A DNA stretch of 64,000 bases from Parablautia intestinalis (GCA_003612395.1 RAYQ01000015.1:62001-126000), one strand, 5' to 3'. Positions 52,375 to 61,212 are shown, counted from the stretch's first letter. The notes: generated from the sequence alone by a model not told the origin. Numbers and translations are program-made.

Positions 52375-53235
52375 ATGAAGAAAAATAGTAATGCAAAGTA
52401 TAAAGCGTATAGATGGCTGGTTGGAATTGGAAGGTGGTTTTTGTTTGCCCTGGTTGCCTTTGTTATTCTGTTTCCGGTGTACTGGATTTTCATTTCATCC
52501 ATTACGCCGCCGGGCGAGCTTTTTAAAACGCCGATTGATTATATTCCGGATCATCCAACGCTGGAAAGCTATACGTTTTTGATTGAAAACGTAGGACTCA
52601 TATCAAAGATCGGTAACACAGTGTTAATCATAGGTGTTACATTAATTGTGGGAACAACAATTTGCGTGATGGGAGCTTATGCGTTCGCAAGATTCCGCTC
52701 CAAAGCGGTCAGTCTGGCATTTGGCTTTATTGTGGCAACGATGCTGATCCCGGAAGTGGTTACGGCGCGGCCCCTGTATGAATTTATGCAGAAGGTGAAG
52801 CTTTTTGACACTTACCAGGGGTTGATTATCCTTTATATCAGTTCCATTATTCCTTTTACGGTGCTTATTTTAAGGAACTTTGTGGGGGAGATTCCGGTTT
52901 CCTTAGAGGAGGCAGCTTCTATTGACGGAGCAAATTTTGTGCAGAGATTATTTTTGGTGGTGTTGCCGCTTATGAAACCGGCGATTGCAACAGTTTGTAT
53001 CATCAACTTTATCAACTGCTTAAATAACTTTTTTACACCTTTGTATTATTCCAACGGAATCCAGGTGCTGAGCGTTGCAATCGTACAGCTTCCTCTGCGG
53101 GATAATATGTACGGCGTTCCGTGGGATCTGGTAAGCGCCATGGGATGGATCATTTTGCTGCCCATCATCATATTTGTAGCGGTATTTGAAAAACAGATTA
53201 TGGACGGTATTATGGCCGGCGGTGTAAAGGCGTAA
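52375..53235 (+). CDS. Carbohydrate ABC transporter permease (MalG/UgpE type)
   Basis: 286-residue partner permease with six hydrophobic segments; SITPPGELF follows the first helix, and the coupling loop is EEAASIDGANFVQRLFLVVLPLMKPA near 182-207. The ATG at 52375 is 7 nt from CTGGAGG; an earlier in-frame ATG at 52354 lacks a site. Together with the upstream genes it imports an oligosaccharide; the GH172 gene downstream suggests a fructose- or arabinofuranose-containing substrate. Confidence 0.93.
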   Translation: MKKNSNAKYKAYRWLVGIGRWFLFALVAFVILFPVYWIFISSITPPGELFKTPIDYIPDHPTLESYTFLIENVGLISKIGNTVLIIGVTLIVGTTICVMGAYAFARFRSKAVSLAFGFIVATMLIPEVVTARPLYEFMQKVKLFDTYQGLIILYISSIIPFTVLILRNFVGEIPVSLEEAASIDGANFVQRLFLVVLPLMKPAIATVCIINFINCLNNFFTPLYYSNGIQVLSVAIVQLPLRDNMYGVPWDLVSAMGWIILLPIIIFVAVFEKQIMDGIMAGGVKA

Positions 53236-53287
53236 ATCAGGAATCGTTTCGAAACAGTTTATATTTTGAAAAGAATGGAGGTTATGT

Positions 53288-54394
53288 ATGTATCAAAGTT
53301 TTATTGGTGGTCTGGGGTCGCTGCCCCTGGCAAAGCATGGAAAAAGCAGAACAATTAACTGCGAAAATCCACACGGAGAAAAGGGAAAAGGCGGCATGGC
53401 CGAAAGCGCCTTAGGACCTTCCAGAAAAGGTTCTCCCTGCATTCGCGGGCTGGCGCCGGGAAGCGTGACGACTCTGGCGGAAATTGAAGGATCCGGAATT
53501 ATCCAGCATATTTGGATGACTGTGACGGACCGGACGGAAAAAGACTATTATGTGCTGCGGGATCTGGTGCTTCGGATGTACTGGGATGACGAGGAAACGC
53601 CATCGGTGGAAAGTCCTTTAGGCGACTTTTTCTGCTGCGGCTTTGGAAGAGGCTGTATTGTAAATTCTATGCCCATTGTGGTAAATCCTACCCGGGGCAT
53701 GAACTGCTATTTCCCTATGCCCTTTCAAAAGAAAGCCAGAATCACTCTGGAAAATCAGCATGAGACTGAGGTACCCGCCTTTTTCTATCAGATAGATTAT
53801 CTTTTAACCGATGAGCTGCCTAAGGATATCGGATATTTTCACGCACAGTGGAAGCGGGAACTTATCACACGCAGGCAAAAGGATTATACTATTTTGGACG
53901 GGGTAAGGGGAAAAGGCCATTATGTAGGCACCTATATGGCGTTGACAGCCCTTGAGCGTTACTGGTGGGGAGAGGGAGAAATCAAATTTTACCTGGATGG
54001 AGATGACAAGTACCCTACCATCTGCGGAACAGGAACGGAAGATTACTTCGGAGGCGCATGGAGTTTTGCCAGCCAGTGCGAAGGCAGGACGGTAGAAAAT
54101 ACATACTGTACGCCTTTTATGGGTTATCCTTATTACTCTCACCACGATACCAGTGTGCACAATTTCTACCACAATGACGACACCCTTCCCCAGAGAGGAT
54201 TTTACCGCTGGCATATTATGGATCCGGTGCTTTTTGAGGAGGATTTGAGGGTGACCATCCAGCAGATTGGCACCTGCCATAAAGGAAATTTTGAGCGTCA
54301 GGACGATGTGGCGTCCGTGGCATACTGGTATCAGGCGGAGCCTCATAATCCCTTTGCACCGCTTGTGAAAAAAGAGGACAGATGGCCCCGTTAA
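53288..54394 (+). CDS. GH172 (DUF2961) glycoside hydrolase
   Basis: 368-residue protein without a signal peptide, so cytoplasmic. DUF2961 features are SRTINCENPHGEKGKGG near 22-40, GSGIIQHIWMTV, SPLGDFFCCGFG, RGMNCYFPMPF, GTGTEDYFGGAW and FYRWHIMDP. Characterised GH172 members cleave alpha-D-fructofuranosyl linkages (difructose dianhydride I) or D-arabinofuranosides, with paired glutamates; the acidic residues of GTGTEDYF and ENPHGE are candidates. It lies in the transporter operon and likely degrades the imported sugar. Activity cannot be decided from sequence. Confidence 0.88.
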   Translation: MYQSFIGGLGSLPLAKHGKSRTINCENPHGEKGKGGMAESALGPSRKGSPCIRGLAPGSVTTLAEIEGSGIIQHIWMTVTDRTEKDYYVLRDLVLRMYWDDEETPSVESPLGDFFCCGFGRGCIVNSMPIVVNPTRGMNCYFPMPFQKKARITLENQHETEVPAFFYQIDYLLTDELPKDIGYFHAQWKRELITRRQKDYTILDGVRGKGHYVGTYMALTALERYWWGEGEIKFYLDGDDKYPTICGTGTEDYFGGAWSFASQCEGRTVENTYCTPFMGYPYYSHHDTSVHNFYHNDDTLPQRGFYRWHIMDPVLFEEDLRVTIQQIGTCHKGNFERQDDVASVAYWYQAEPHNPFAPLVKKEDRWPR

Positions 54395-54440
54395 AGGATT
54401 TTTAAAGGACTTCTTACGGAATGAAACTCTTTATCGGTAG

Positions 54441-54469
54441 CAGTATCGCAGGCGGTGCCCGCGATACTG
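54441..54469. repeat. GTATCGC-type palindrome, copy 2
   Basis: CAGTATCGC and GCGATACTG, a perfect 9-bp stem with an 11-nt loop, ending just before the AGGGGGG ribosome site of the second binding-protein gene. It could mask or expose that site. Confidence 0.65.
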
Positions 54470-54484
54470 CAGGGGGGAATAATT

Positions 54485-55762
54485 ATGAAAAAGAACGCTG
54501 ATATTGGGAGAAGGGTGCATTGTATTTTAGGAATATGCATTGCTGCGGCATTATCAGTTCTTGGGGGCTGTGGCGGGAGCGGAGGGGATGAGCAGGAAAT
54601 GGAAAGCTCCGAAGAAAATCTGTGGGAGGACGAAATTACGATTATGCACGTGGACGCGGGGGATCAAACTTTCCTGGCATATATCGATGAGGTGGAAAAA
54701 AAGCTTCAGATGAAGATTAACGTGCTGTCTTATCCAACCAATGCAGATTCCCGCCATGGCAAGGTATCTTCCCTTTTGGCGGCCGGAGACTCATCGGTGG
54801 ATATTTTTGCGGTAAATGATGAAATGATAAATAATTTCAAGTACGAAGGATATCTGGAGCCGCTGCAAAATGACGTCATGAATGCGGAGACGGCCCGGGT
54901 TTTTGATCCGGATTATTTGAAAAAAACCGTTATGGTTGGAGAGCAGATTTATTCGGCTCCCTACATGCTGGATGTGCTGGTTCTTTGGATCAATGAAGAA
55001 TGGCTAAAGGAGGCCGGGCTTACCGGAATAGAAACGGGGGAAGATTTTTACCGGTTTATTACCTACGACTGGGGAGAGGGACGCTACGCCTATGGAGGCT
55101 CCTGGGAAAAAACCTATGTGTACAATGAGCTGGGGGAATTTATTAATCTTTTCGGAGGAGATTATTATAACTGGGAGGATGAAAAAACCAGGGAGGCGGT
55201 CCGGTTTTTCAGGGAATGTATCGATAAAGGGTATACACCAAGAGATCAGATGATAGACCAGTACGACCAGATGAACCAGAAATTCATAGACGGAAAATAC
55301 GGGATGGCATTTATGTACAGCGGCGGCGTAAAAACCTATATGAATGCAGGAGTATACGGAGAAGATAAGATTCATATGTCGCCTTTACCGGATTTGGGAG
55401 GAAATCAGGTTACCTATATCGGGAGCTGGCAGTATGCGCTTAATAAAGCGTCCCAAAATAAAGAGGCGTCCAAACGTTTTATGAGCTATGCCGTCAGCAA
55501 AGAAGGCAACCGGATTTATGCGGAAATGACGGACAGAATCCCTGCCAGAGGCGATTTGCTGGAAGAAGATTTAAACATCACCGGGTATAAGGAACTGCAG
55601 CAGTTTATGCAATCTGTGGACGTTGAGGTGAGGCCTATTCCGGCCAATTCCATGGATTACTTAGAGACGGTGGGTGAGCTGTTTCAAAAATATATGCTGG
55701 GAGAGCTGGACTTGGAGAGCTATTGCAGCCAGATGCAGGTGCTGGTGGATAAAAATAAATAG
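54485..55762 (+). CDS. Second carbohydrate-binding lipoprotein, paralogue of 49979-51325
   Basis: 425-residue solute-binding protein. The signal peptide ends in lipobox SVLGGC. It follows the first binding protein closely along its length: ITIMHVDAGDQTF in place of LTLYTINSTDEDF, SVDIFAVNDEM, RYAYGGSWEKTYVYNE, GGDYYNWED and QMNQKFIDGKYG. The ATG at 54485 lies after AGGGGGG; a more upstream ATG is rejected. It is the last gene of the operon. It may bind a different chain length or serve as the sensor partner for the YesM-like kinase (inference). Confidence 0.9.
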   Translation: MKKNADIGRRVHCILGICIAAALSVLGGCGGSGGDEQEMESSEENLWEDEITIMHVDAGDQTFLAYIDEVEKKLQMKINVLSYPTNADSRHGKVSSLLAAGDSSVDIFAVNDEMINNFKYEGYLEPLQNDVMNAETARVFDPDYLKKTVMVGEQIYSAPYMLDVLVLWINEEWLKEAGLTGIETGEDFYRFITYDWGEGRYAYGGSWEKTYVYNELGEFINLFGGDYYNWEDEKTREAVRFFRECIDKGYTPRDQMIDQYDQMNQKFIDGKYGMAFMYSGGVKTYMNAGVYGEDKIHMSPLPDLGGNQVTYIGSWQYALNKASQNKEASKRFMSYAVSKEGNRIYAEMTDRIPARGDLLEEDLNITGYKELQQFMQSVDVEVRPIPANSMDYLETVGELFQKYMLGELDLESYCSQMQVLVDKNK

Positions 55763-55800
55763 AAAAGCGAAAATAAAGGGCTGTGCAAAAATGATAGGAT

Positions 55801-55851
55801 ACCTCTTAAGCAGATAAGGTAAATAACCAAAATCTACTTGAGAGGTAATTT
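55801..55851 (+). terminator. Terminator of the carbohydrate operon
   Basis: ACCTCTTAAGCAGAT (55801-55815) pairs with ATCTACTTGAGAGGT (55832-55846) with three mismatches, followed by AATTTTA. Confidence 0.6.
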
Positions 55852-55889
55852 TATGCCCGGGTATCCGCGTGATACAGCAGAACAAAACA

Positions 55890-55916
55890 TAACAGTCCGG
55901 ATTAACCGAACTGTTA
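55890..55916. terminator. Bidirectional terminator-like hairpin
   Basis: TAACAGT(C)CGG-ATTAA-CCG(A)ACTGTTA, a 10-bp stem with one mismatch. It lies at the end of the minus-strand small gene. Confidence 0.6.
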
Positions 55917-55922
55917 CAACAA

Positions 55923-56219
55923 TTAAATCTTCATGGCAATATTCCTTGGAGCAGTGGATAACATTTTTTTCATTTCTGTGTGAACGTCCGTCTTCCTGCG
56001 CGCCTGCTCCTTTGTCTTAGCCTGACCGGCCTCCTCCCGGGAAAGCTCGGTGCGTTCCCTGCTTTTTTCGCGCTCTTTATCAAAAATTTCCGTAGTCTGG
56101 CTTTGTATCATCATTTTGGTCTGATAGATGCCCTTTTTAATCTGTTTTTCTTCTTCTTTTCGCCGCGCAACCTTTGTCATCTGTGACTGCTGAAACTCTT
56201 TAATATTTCCGATTCCCAT
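55923..56219 (-). CDS. Small charged protein of unknown function
   Basis: 98 residues beginning MGIGNIKEFQQSQMTKVARR, then almost entirely charged and helical (KEEEKQIKKG, DKEREKSRERTEL, KTKEQARRKT) and ending MLSTAPRNIAMKI. A coiled coil is likely. No family is recognised. GGAGG lies 6 nt before ATG 56219; a longer frame to 56366 has no ribosome site. It lies 176 bp downstream of nrdG and may be transcribed with it or alone. Confidence 0.55.
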   Translation of the reverse strand: MGIGNIKEFQQSQMTKVARRKEEEKQIKKGIYQTKMMIQSQTTEIFDKEREKSRERTELSREEAGQAKTKEQARRKTDVHTEMKKMLSTAPRNIAMKI

Positions 56220-56395
56220 ATTTCCCTCCATTTCCAGGTGCCTGATACTGAGTCTGTATGCTCTCTGCTGCTTTTCGCCATGATTAATATAAATGACCAT
56301 CTGCGTTTCAGATTGCTGATAAATATATCGGCCGGGCAGCGCTCTTTTTAACAGAAATGAAATCAAATGACTGTTTTTTGCGTCAAATTATCAAA

Positions 56396-56908
56396 TCATA
56401 AAATCAGCTGGGGGCACCCTTGCTTTTGAAGCTGCAAAAGCCGCTGGTTTTTACTGCCCCTGAATTTAAGGCTTATATCGTACAGAGCTTCAACAAATTC
56501 CCCGTCTACCAAAATGTCTATATAGCTTAAAAATTCATCGGTCACTTCGCAGTGGGCACGGCCCTGTGGATTTAGGAGATCCGATTCGTAGAGATAGCCG
56601 GTATAACACCAGATATCCTTTTTGGGAAAACGCTGCTTAAACTGCCGCAAAAGCGCAAGCAGCCCGCGCTGATTGGGAAACTCCATAGGCTCGCCGCCTA
56701 AGAGCGTCAGTCCCTTTATATAACCGGGTTCAACGGACTTTAAAATTTCCTCAATAGTTTCCTGGGTGAAATCATTTCCGTAATTAAAGTCCCATGTCAT
56801 TTCATTAAAGCACCCCTTGCATCTGTGGGTGCATCCCGATACAAACAGGCTGGTCCGGACGCCTAATCCGTTAGAAATATCATAATATTTTATATTTGCG
56901 TATTTCAT
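56396..56908 (-). CDS. nrdG: Anaerobic ribonucleotide reductase activating protein NrdG
   Basis: Radical SAM activase that installs the glycyl radical on NrdD. 170 residues with the iron-sulfur motif CTHRCKGC (C-x3-C-x2-C) near 26-33, the preceding GLGVRTSLFVSG and the later TLLGGEPMEF. It is encoded 25 bp downstream of nrdD on the same strand. Confidence 0.95.
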   Translation of the reverse strand: MKYANIKYYDISNGLGVRTSLFVSGCTHRCKGCFNEMTWDFNYGNDFTQETIEEILKSVEPGYIKGLTLLGGEPMEFPNQRGLLALLRQFKQRFPKKDIWCYTGYLYESDLLNPQGRAHCEVTDEFLSYIDILVDGEFVEALYDISLKFRGSKNQRLLQLQKQGCPQLIL

Positions 56909-56933
56909 AGTTTTTCTTAATACTCCGAAAGTG

Positions 56934-59096
56934 TCACAGATGCATCACCCGTTCCCGGATTTCCTGGGTGCGTCCCTGATTCCAGAACTGGGTGCCAATG
57001 TAACCGCAGGTTCTCCTTGCCACATTCATTTTGTTCTGATCACGGTTTCCGCATTTAGGACATTCCCAAATCAGCTTACCGTGCTTATCTTCAATAATAT
57101 AGATCTCGCCGTCATACCCACAGTTCTGGCAGTAGTCACTTTTGGTGTTAAGCTCTGCATACATAATATGATCGTAAATATGCTGCATAACCGCAAGAAC
57201 GGCTTCAATATTATTCTGCATATTGGGCACTTCCACATAACTGATGGCGCCTCCCGGTGAGAGCTCCTGAAACTGCGCTTCGAAAGTCAGTTTATCAAAA
57301 GCGTTTATTGGCTCGGTTACGTGGACATGATAACTGTTGGTGATGTAGTTCTTGTCAGTCACACCGGGAATAATGCCGAAACGGTTTTGCAGGCATTTGG
57401 CAAATTTATAAGTGGTGGACTCTAAAGGCGTTCCATAAAGGCTGAAGGAAATATTTGTCTCCGCCGCCCACTTTTTGCAGGTATCATTTAAATGATTCAT
57501 AACCTCCAGAGCAAAAGGAGTTGCCAGGGGGGCGGTATGGGACTTTCCGGTCATGTAGCGCACACACTCACAAAGCCCTGCATACCCCAGGGAGATGGTT
57601 GAGTAACCGCCATAAAGCAGCTTATCAATAGTTTCTCCTTTTTTGAGACGGGCAAGAGCGCCGTTTTGCCATAAAATAGGCGCCACATCGGAGGGAGTTC
57701 CCTTCAGACGTTCATGGCGGCACATAAGGGCGCGCCTGCACAGTGCAAGACGTTCTTTCATAATCTGCCAGAATTTTTCCATATCGCCGCTGCTTGAGCA
57801 GGCAATATCCACCAGATTTAAAGTAACAACGCCCTGATTAAACCTTCCATAAAATTTGTAGTGATCATTTTCATCCTTATATACGGTCAAAAAAGAGCGG
57901 CATCCCATACAGGGATAACAGTTGCCTTCCTTTAGTTTCTTAATTATTTTTTCTGAAATATAATCAGGCACCATACGCTTTGCCGTACAGCATGCTGCCA
58001 GGCGAGTAAGCTCCCAGTAAGGGGAATCTTCGGAAATGTTATTTTCCTCCAACACATAAATGAGCTTGGGGAAAGCAGGGGTAATGGAGATGCCCTGTTC
58101 ATTTTTAACACCTTCAATACGCTGAAGGAGCATTTCTCTTATAATGAGGGCAAGATCTTCCCGGATCTGCCCGGCGGGGACTTCATTTAAGTACATAAAT
58201 ACGGTGACAAAAGGCGCCTGCCCGTTGGTGGTCATTAATGTGATCACCTGATACTGAATCATCTGGACGCCCTGCTTGATCTCCCGCAATACCCGCATCT
58301 CGGCTATTTTGGCGACCAGCTCATCGGTTACTTCCAAACCCTGTGAAGTGAGCTCGTCACGCACCTCACGCCGGAACTTTTCACGGCTCACCTGCACGAA
58401 AGGGGCTAAATGGGATAAGGTAATGCTCTGACCGCCGTACTGGGAGCTTGCAATCTGGGCAATGGCCTGGGTAGCAATATTGCAGGCAGTGGAAAAGCTG
58501 TGGGGCCGTTCGATCATTGTTTCGCTGATAATGGTTCCGTTTTGCAGCATATCCTCTAAATTGACCAGACAGCAGTTGTGCATGTGCTGGGCAAAATAAT
58601 CTGCATCGTGAAAATGAATGATTCCTTTTTCATGGGCAGAAACAATATCAGGAGGAAGGAGAAAACGCTTTGTGATATCCTTGCTGACTTCCCCCGCCAT
58701 GTAATCACGCTGAACGCTGTTGACAATAGGGTTTTTGTTGGAATTTTCCTGAAGAACTTCCTCGTTGCTGCATTCTAAAAGAGAAAGAATCTGTTCATCT
58801 GTGGAATTGGATTTACGCACAAGCTCTCTTTTATAGCGGTAAGTAATATAATTAGAAGCAAGTTTGTAAGTCTGTTGCTTCATGATTTCTTCTTCTACCA
58901 TATCCTGAATTTCTTCCACATTGGGGCTGCGCTTCATTTTGGAGCAAAGAGCCGTGACATTCTCGACAACCGTCTCAATCTGCCGATCGGAAAGACGATC
59001 TCCCTCATCCACACTGCCGTTGGCTTTGCGCACGGCATCCTCTATTTTGATGGCATCGAAGGCAACCTCCATGCCGCTTCTTTTAATAATATTCAT
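56934..59096 (-). CDS. nrdD: Anaerobic ribonucleoside-triphosphate reductase NrdD
   Basis: Class III reductase making deoxyribonucleotides without oxygen. 720 residues: N-terminal ATP-cone (VAFDAIKIEDAVRKAN region), catalytic barrel with CMGCRSFL-type cysteines, a four-cysteine zinc site (CQNCGYD ... CPKCGN) and the glycyl radical loop RRTCGYIGTQFWNQGR close to the C-terminus. It shows that the organism lives anaerobically. The promoter is at 59228-59255. nrdG follows directly. Confidence 0.97.
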   Translation of the reverse strand: MNIIKRSGMEVAFDAIKIEDAVRKANGSVDEGDRLSDRQIETVVENVTALCSKMKRSPNVEEIQDMVEEEIMKQQTYKLASNYITYRYKRELVRKSNSTDEQILSLLECSNEEVLQENSNKNPIVNSVQRDYMAGEVSKDITKRFLLPPDIVSAHEKGIIHFHDADYFAQHMHNCCLVNLEDMLQNGTIISETMIERPHSFSTACNIATQAIAQIASSQYGGQSITLSHLAPFVQVSREKFRREVRDELTSQGLEVTDELVAKIAEMRVLREIKQGVQMIQYQVITLMTTNGQAPFVTVFMYLNEVPAGQIREDLALIIREMLLQRIEGVKNEQGISITPAFPKLIYVLEENNISEDSPYWELTRLAACCTAKRMVPDYISEKIIKKLKEGNCYPCMGCRSFLTVYKDENDHYKFYGRFNQGVVTLNLVDIACSSSGDMEKFWQIMKERLALCRRALMCRHERLKGTPSDVAPILWQNGALARLKKGETIDKLLYGGYSTISLGYAGLCECVRYMTGKSHTAPLATPFALEVMNHLNDTCKKWAAETNISFSLYGTPLESTTYKFAKCLQNRFGIIPGVTDKNYITNSYHVHVTEPINAFDKLTFEAQFQELSPGGAISYVEVPNMQNNIEAVLAVMQHIYDHIMYAELNTKSDYCQNCGYDGEIYIIEDKHGKLIWECPKCGNRDQNKMNVARRTCGYIGTQFWNQGRTQEIRERVMHL

Positions 59097-59185
59097 ATAA
59101 ATCCCATGCCTTTCCGTAACCTTTTAAATGGGGCGCCAGCACAAATTTGTCAGTTGCAAAATCAAATATTTTTCGACTTGATTTC

Positions 59186-59198
59186 CTATATATTGTGC
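59186..59198 (-). promoter_or_regulatory. Possible half of an NrdR-type box in the nrdD leader
   Basis: CACAATATATAGG on the minus strand resembles the NrdR consensus ACACWATATATWGTGT over part of its length. No second box lies at the usual distance of about 31 bp, so this is weak. Farther up, ACTATA-N8-TATAGT (59284-59303) is another inverted repeat. Confidence 0.25.
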
Positions 59199-59227
59199 TG
59201 TTGCCTGGCTTTAGAGCCATATTTAGT

Positions 59228-59255
59228 ATTATAACTTATGCCTCAAAATAATCAA
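59228..59255 (-). promoter_or_regulatory. Promoter of nrdDG
   Basis: On the minus strand: TTGATT (59255-59250), 16-bp spacer, TATAAT (59233-59228). The transcript leader is about 125 nt. Confidence 0.65.
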
Positions 59256-59475
59256 GTAGCATCTGGCAGATATGAGATAAAATACTATATAAATTTTTAT
59301 AGTGATATTTGTGCAAATATTTTATTGCATTTTTTCTGATGATGTGCTACATCGCCGTAAATTTACCTCTATTTATAACTCACCGGATAAATTATTTCTG
59401 CACATGGTTTCAACCCAAATTAAATACCGGTATGATAATAGAAAAGTGTTCGAAAAAACAAAGGAGGAAAATGAA

Positions 59476-60189
59476 ATGTTACGTATTGCGGTGTGTGATG
59501 ACATTCCTGTTTTTACAGAAAAGCTGGCAGAATATATTGAAATGTGGGCAGGAGACCGACACCTCAATGTGCAGATTAAAAGATTTACAAGCGGCGAAGA
59601 CGTTCTCTTTGAACAGGAAGATATGGGAGATTTCGCGGCAGTTTTTATGGACATAGAACTTAGCGGGATGGATGGTATGAAAATTGTCACAAAAATCAGG
59701 GAGAAAAACGCTCTGGTAAGCATTGTGTTTGTTTCACAATATGAGCAGTTTTTCAGACAGGCGATTCAGATTTATCCCTGCCAGTATATGGATAAGCCTG
59801 TTTCCCGGCAAAAAATATATGAAGCGATGGACAGAATTGTCAGGGAACAAAAATTTTTTTATGAGACATTTCCCTTAAATTACAACAGAATGACGGTTAA
59901 TATTTCGCTGGGTAAGGTGCTTTATTTTGTCAGTGAAAAACGAAAGGTGGGGGTCCTGCTTGAAAATGGGGATAAATACGTTTTTTATAAAAAATTAAAT
60001 GAGATGGAAGAAGCGCTGACGGAATATAATCACCGGTTTTGCCGAATCCACCAGTCCTATCTGATAAATGGCAGTCTGGTAAGAGAATATCACCCCGGGT
60101 ATGTGGTGATGGACAATGGTGACAGGCTGCCCATCAGCCGTTTCAGGCGGGAAGGTGTGAAACTTTTTAGAATGGGGATGTTTCCGTGA
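59476..60189 (+). CDS. LytTR-family response regulator (AgrA-like)
   Basis: 237-residue regulator. The receiver has IAVCDDIPVF, the phospho-aspartate in FAAVFMDIELSGMDG near 57 and YMDKPVS with the conserved lysine; the LytTR DNA-binding domain starts near 135 and ends FCRIHQSYLINGSLVREY...LPISRFRR. AAGGAGG precedes ATG 59476. It has no kinase next to it; a GHKL kinase that would suit it lies 1.1 kb downstream at 61339, beyond a small peptide gene and an XRE regulator. Confidence 0.92.
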   Translation: MLRIAVCDDIPVFTEKLAEYIEMWAGDRHLNVQIKRFTSGEDVLFEQEDMGDFAAVFMDIELSGMDGMKIVTKIREKNALVSIVFVSQYEQFFRQAIQIYPCQYMDKPVSRQKIYEAMDRIVREQKFFYETFPLNYNRMTVNISLGKVLYFVSEKRKVGVLLENGDKYVFYKKLNEMEEALTEYNHRFCRIHQSYLINGSLVREYHPGYVVMDNGDRLPISRFRREGVKLFRMGMFP

Positions 60190-60359
60190 GAATGGATGTG
60201 TTTTGTCGTAAAAATATGGCTGTTTCCCAAAAGTGCCAAAAGTTACATGAAAATGGTTAATTATTACATCAGTGAAAATGAGGGACTATTTCATATATAA
60301 TGAAGATACTCCATTTCTAAGGCGCGTTTTACATCTGAAAACACTGCCTGTTTCTTATG

Positions 60360-60381
60360 GGCAGGGAATTTATTCCCTGCC
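60360..60381 (+). terminator. Perfect hairpin downstream of the LytTR regulator gene
   Basis: GGCAGGGAAT-TT-ATTCCCTGCC, 10-bp stem, followed by TGTCTTCT. Probable terminator though the T-run is broken. Confidence 0.6.
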
Positions 60382-60624
60382 TGTCTTCTGAAAAGTAACG
60401 GGACAAATGGCTGCTAAAACATATTTCATATAAGAAACTTGCAAAGTACAGGGCGCATTGTTTAGTATAAATGTGAAGAAGAAATCACCTTAAGGCGATT
60501 CTTCTGAAAGTCCATGGATTGTTTGTGCCCCAAAGCAGCATGTCAGGAAGTGTGAAGAATTGTTTCTGATTTTCGGATAATGCGATATTTCAGGGTTTGT
60601 CTGTTATTTGCAGGAGGTATAAAG

Positions 60625-60678
60625 ATGGCTTGTAAAGTCTGGCGCTTGCTGCGCCGCATAAATAGATGCTTTGACTAA
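60625..60678 (+). CDS. Short cationic peptide with two cysteines (17 residues)
   Basis: Reads MACKVWRLLRRINRCFD. AGGAGG at 60612-60617 is spaced exactly 7 nt from the ATG, one of the best ribosome sites in the window. The peptide has one Lys, five Arg, a Trp and cysteines at positions 3 and 15. Its first half overlaps a hairpin GGCGC-TTGCT-GCGCC (60641-60655). It lies between a LytTR regulator and an XRE regulator plus GHKL kinase. It could be a signalling or antimicrobial peptide, a leader peptide, or a small membrane-active regulator; no family is recognised. Confidence 0.45.
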   Translation: MACKVWRLLRRINRCFD

Positions 60679-60849
60679 ATTCATATGACTTCGTAGGTTA
60701 ATATTTTGTAAAAAAGCAGAAAAAATATAATTATAAAAATAATCTATTTATAGAGTTGGTTTCGCCTGAAGGGTTATTTTTATAAAATATTTTTGTTGGT
60801 ATGCAAAATTTTATATTTATAGGATATATCCATACGGGGGAGAAAACAG

Positions 60850-61212
60850 GTGAAGATAGATTATAAGGATTTAGGGACAAGAATTAAAAAGAAAAGAGAA
60901 GGAAAAAAAATGTCCCAAGCGGAACTGGCTTCAAGGACTGATTTATCAACACAGCATATCAGTAATGTAGAAAATGCAAGAAGTAAAATAGGGTTAGAAA
61001 AGCTTGTCAGGATTGCGGATGCACTGGATTGTTCGGTAGATGAGCTTTTGTGCGGCAGTATGAAAACCGGCAGCAGGTCAGTTTACAGCGATGAAATTGC
61101 CGGTATTTTAGAGGACTTTTCCAATACGGAAATGAAAGTTTTGCCTGAGCTGCTTAAATACTACAACTATGTTTTCAAACTGCTAAAAGATGACCTGGAA
61201 GAAAATGAATAA
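60850..61212 (+). CDS. XRE-family transcriptional regulator
   Basis: 120-residue regulator with an N-terminal Cro/CI helix-turn-helix (GTRIKKKREGKKMSQAELA, then STQHISNVENARSKIGLEKL) and a helical C-terminus ending in acidic residues. The start is GTG at 60850 with GGGGGAG upstream. It lies 126 bp before a GHKL kinase gene in the same direction; together they may form a signalling unit. Confidence 0.87.
   Translation: MKIDYKDLGTRIKKKREGKKMSQAELASRTDLSTQHISNVENARSKIGLEKLVRIADALDCSVDELLCGSMKTGSRSVYSDEIAGILEDFSNTEMKVLPELLKYYNYVFKLLKDDLEENE

Larger units (their letters stand above)
60190..60849. other. Long intergenic region with hairpins and a short peptide gene
   Basis: 660 bp with only a 17-codon peptide gene supported (60625-60678). 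It contains a perfect hairpin at 60360-60381 and a near-perfect palindrome AGAAGAAATCACCTT / AAGGCGATTCTTCT near 60477-60506. The last 170 bp are very AT-rich and must hold the promoter of the XRE regulator gene. Confidence 0.5.

Noticed and set aside
59186-59303. A pair of NrdR boxes upstream of nrdD
   Set aside because: Only one partial match was found and the second inverted repeat lies about 100 bp away, not at the usual spacing.
60247-60300. Short frame MKMVNYYISENEGLFHI in the gap after the LytTR regulator gene
   Set aside because: No ribosome site and no conserved feature; likely chance.
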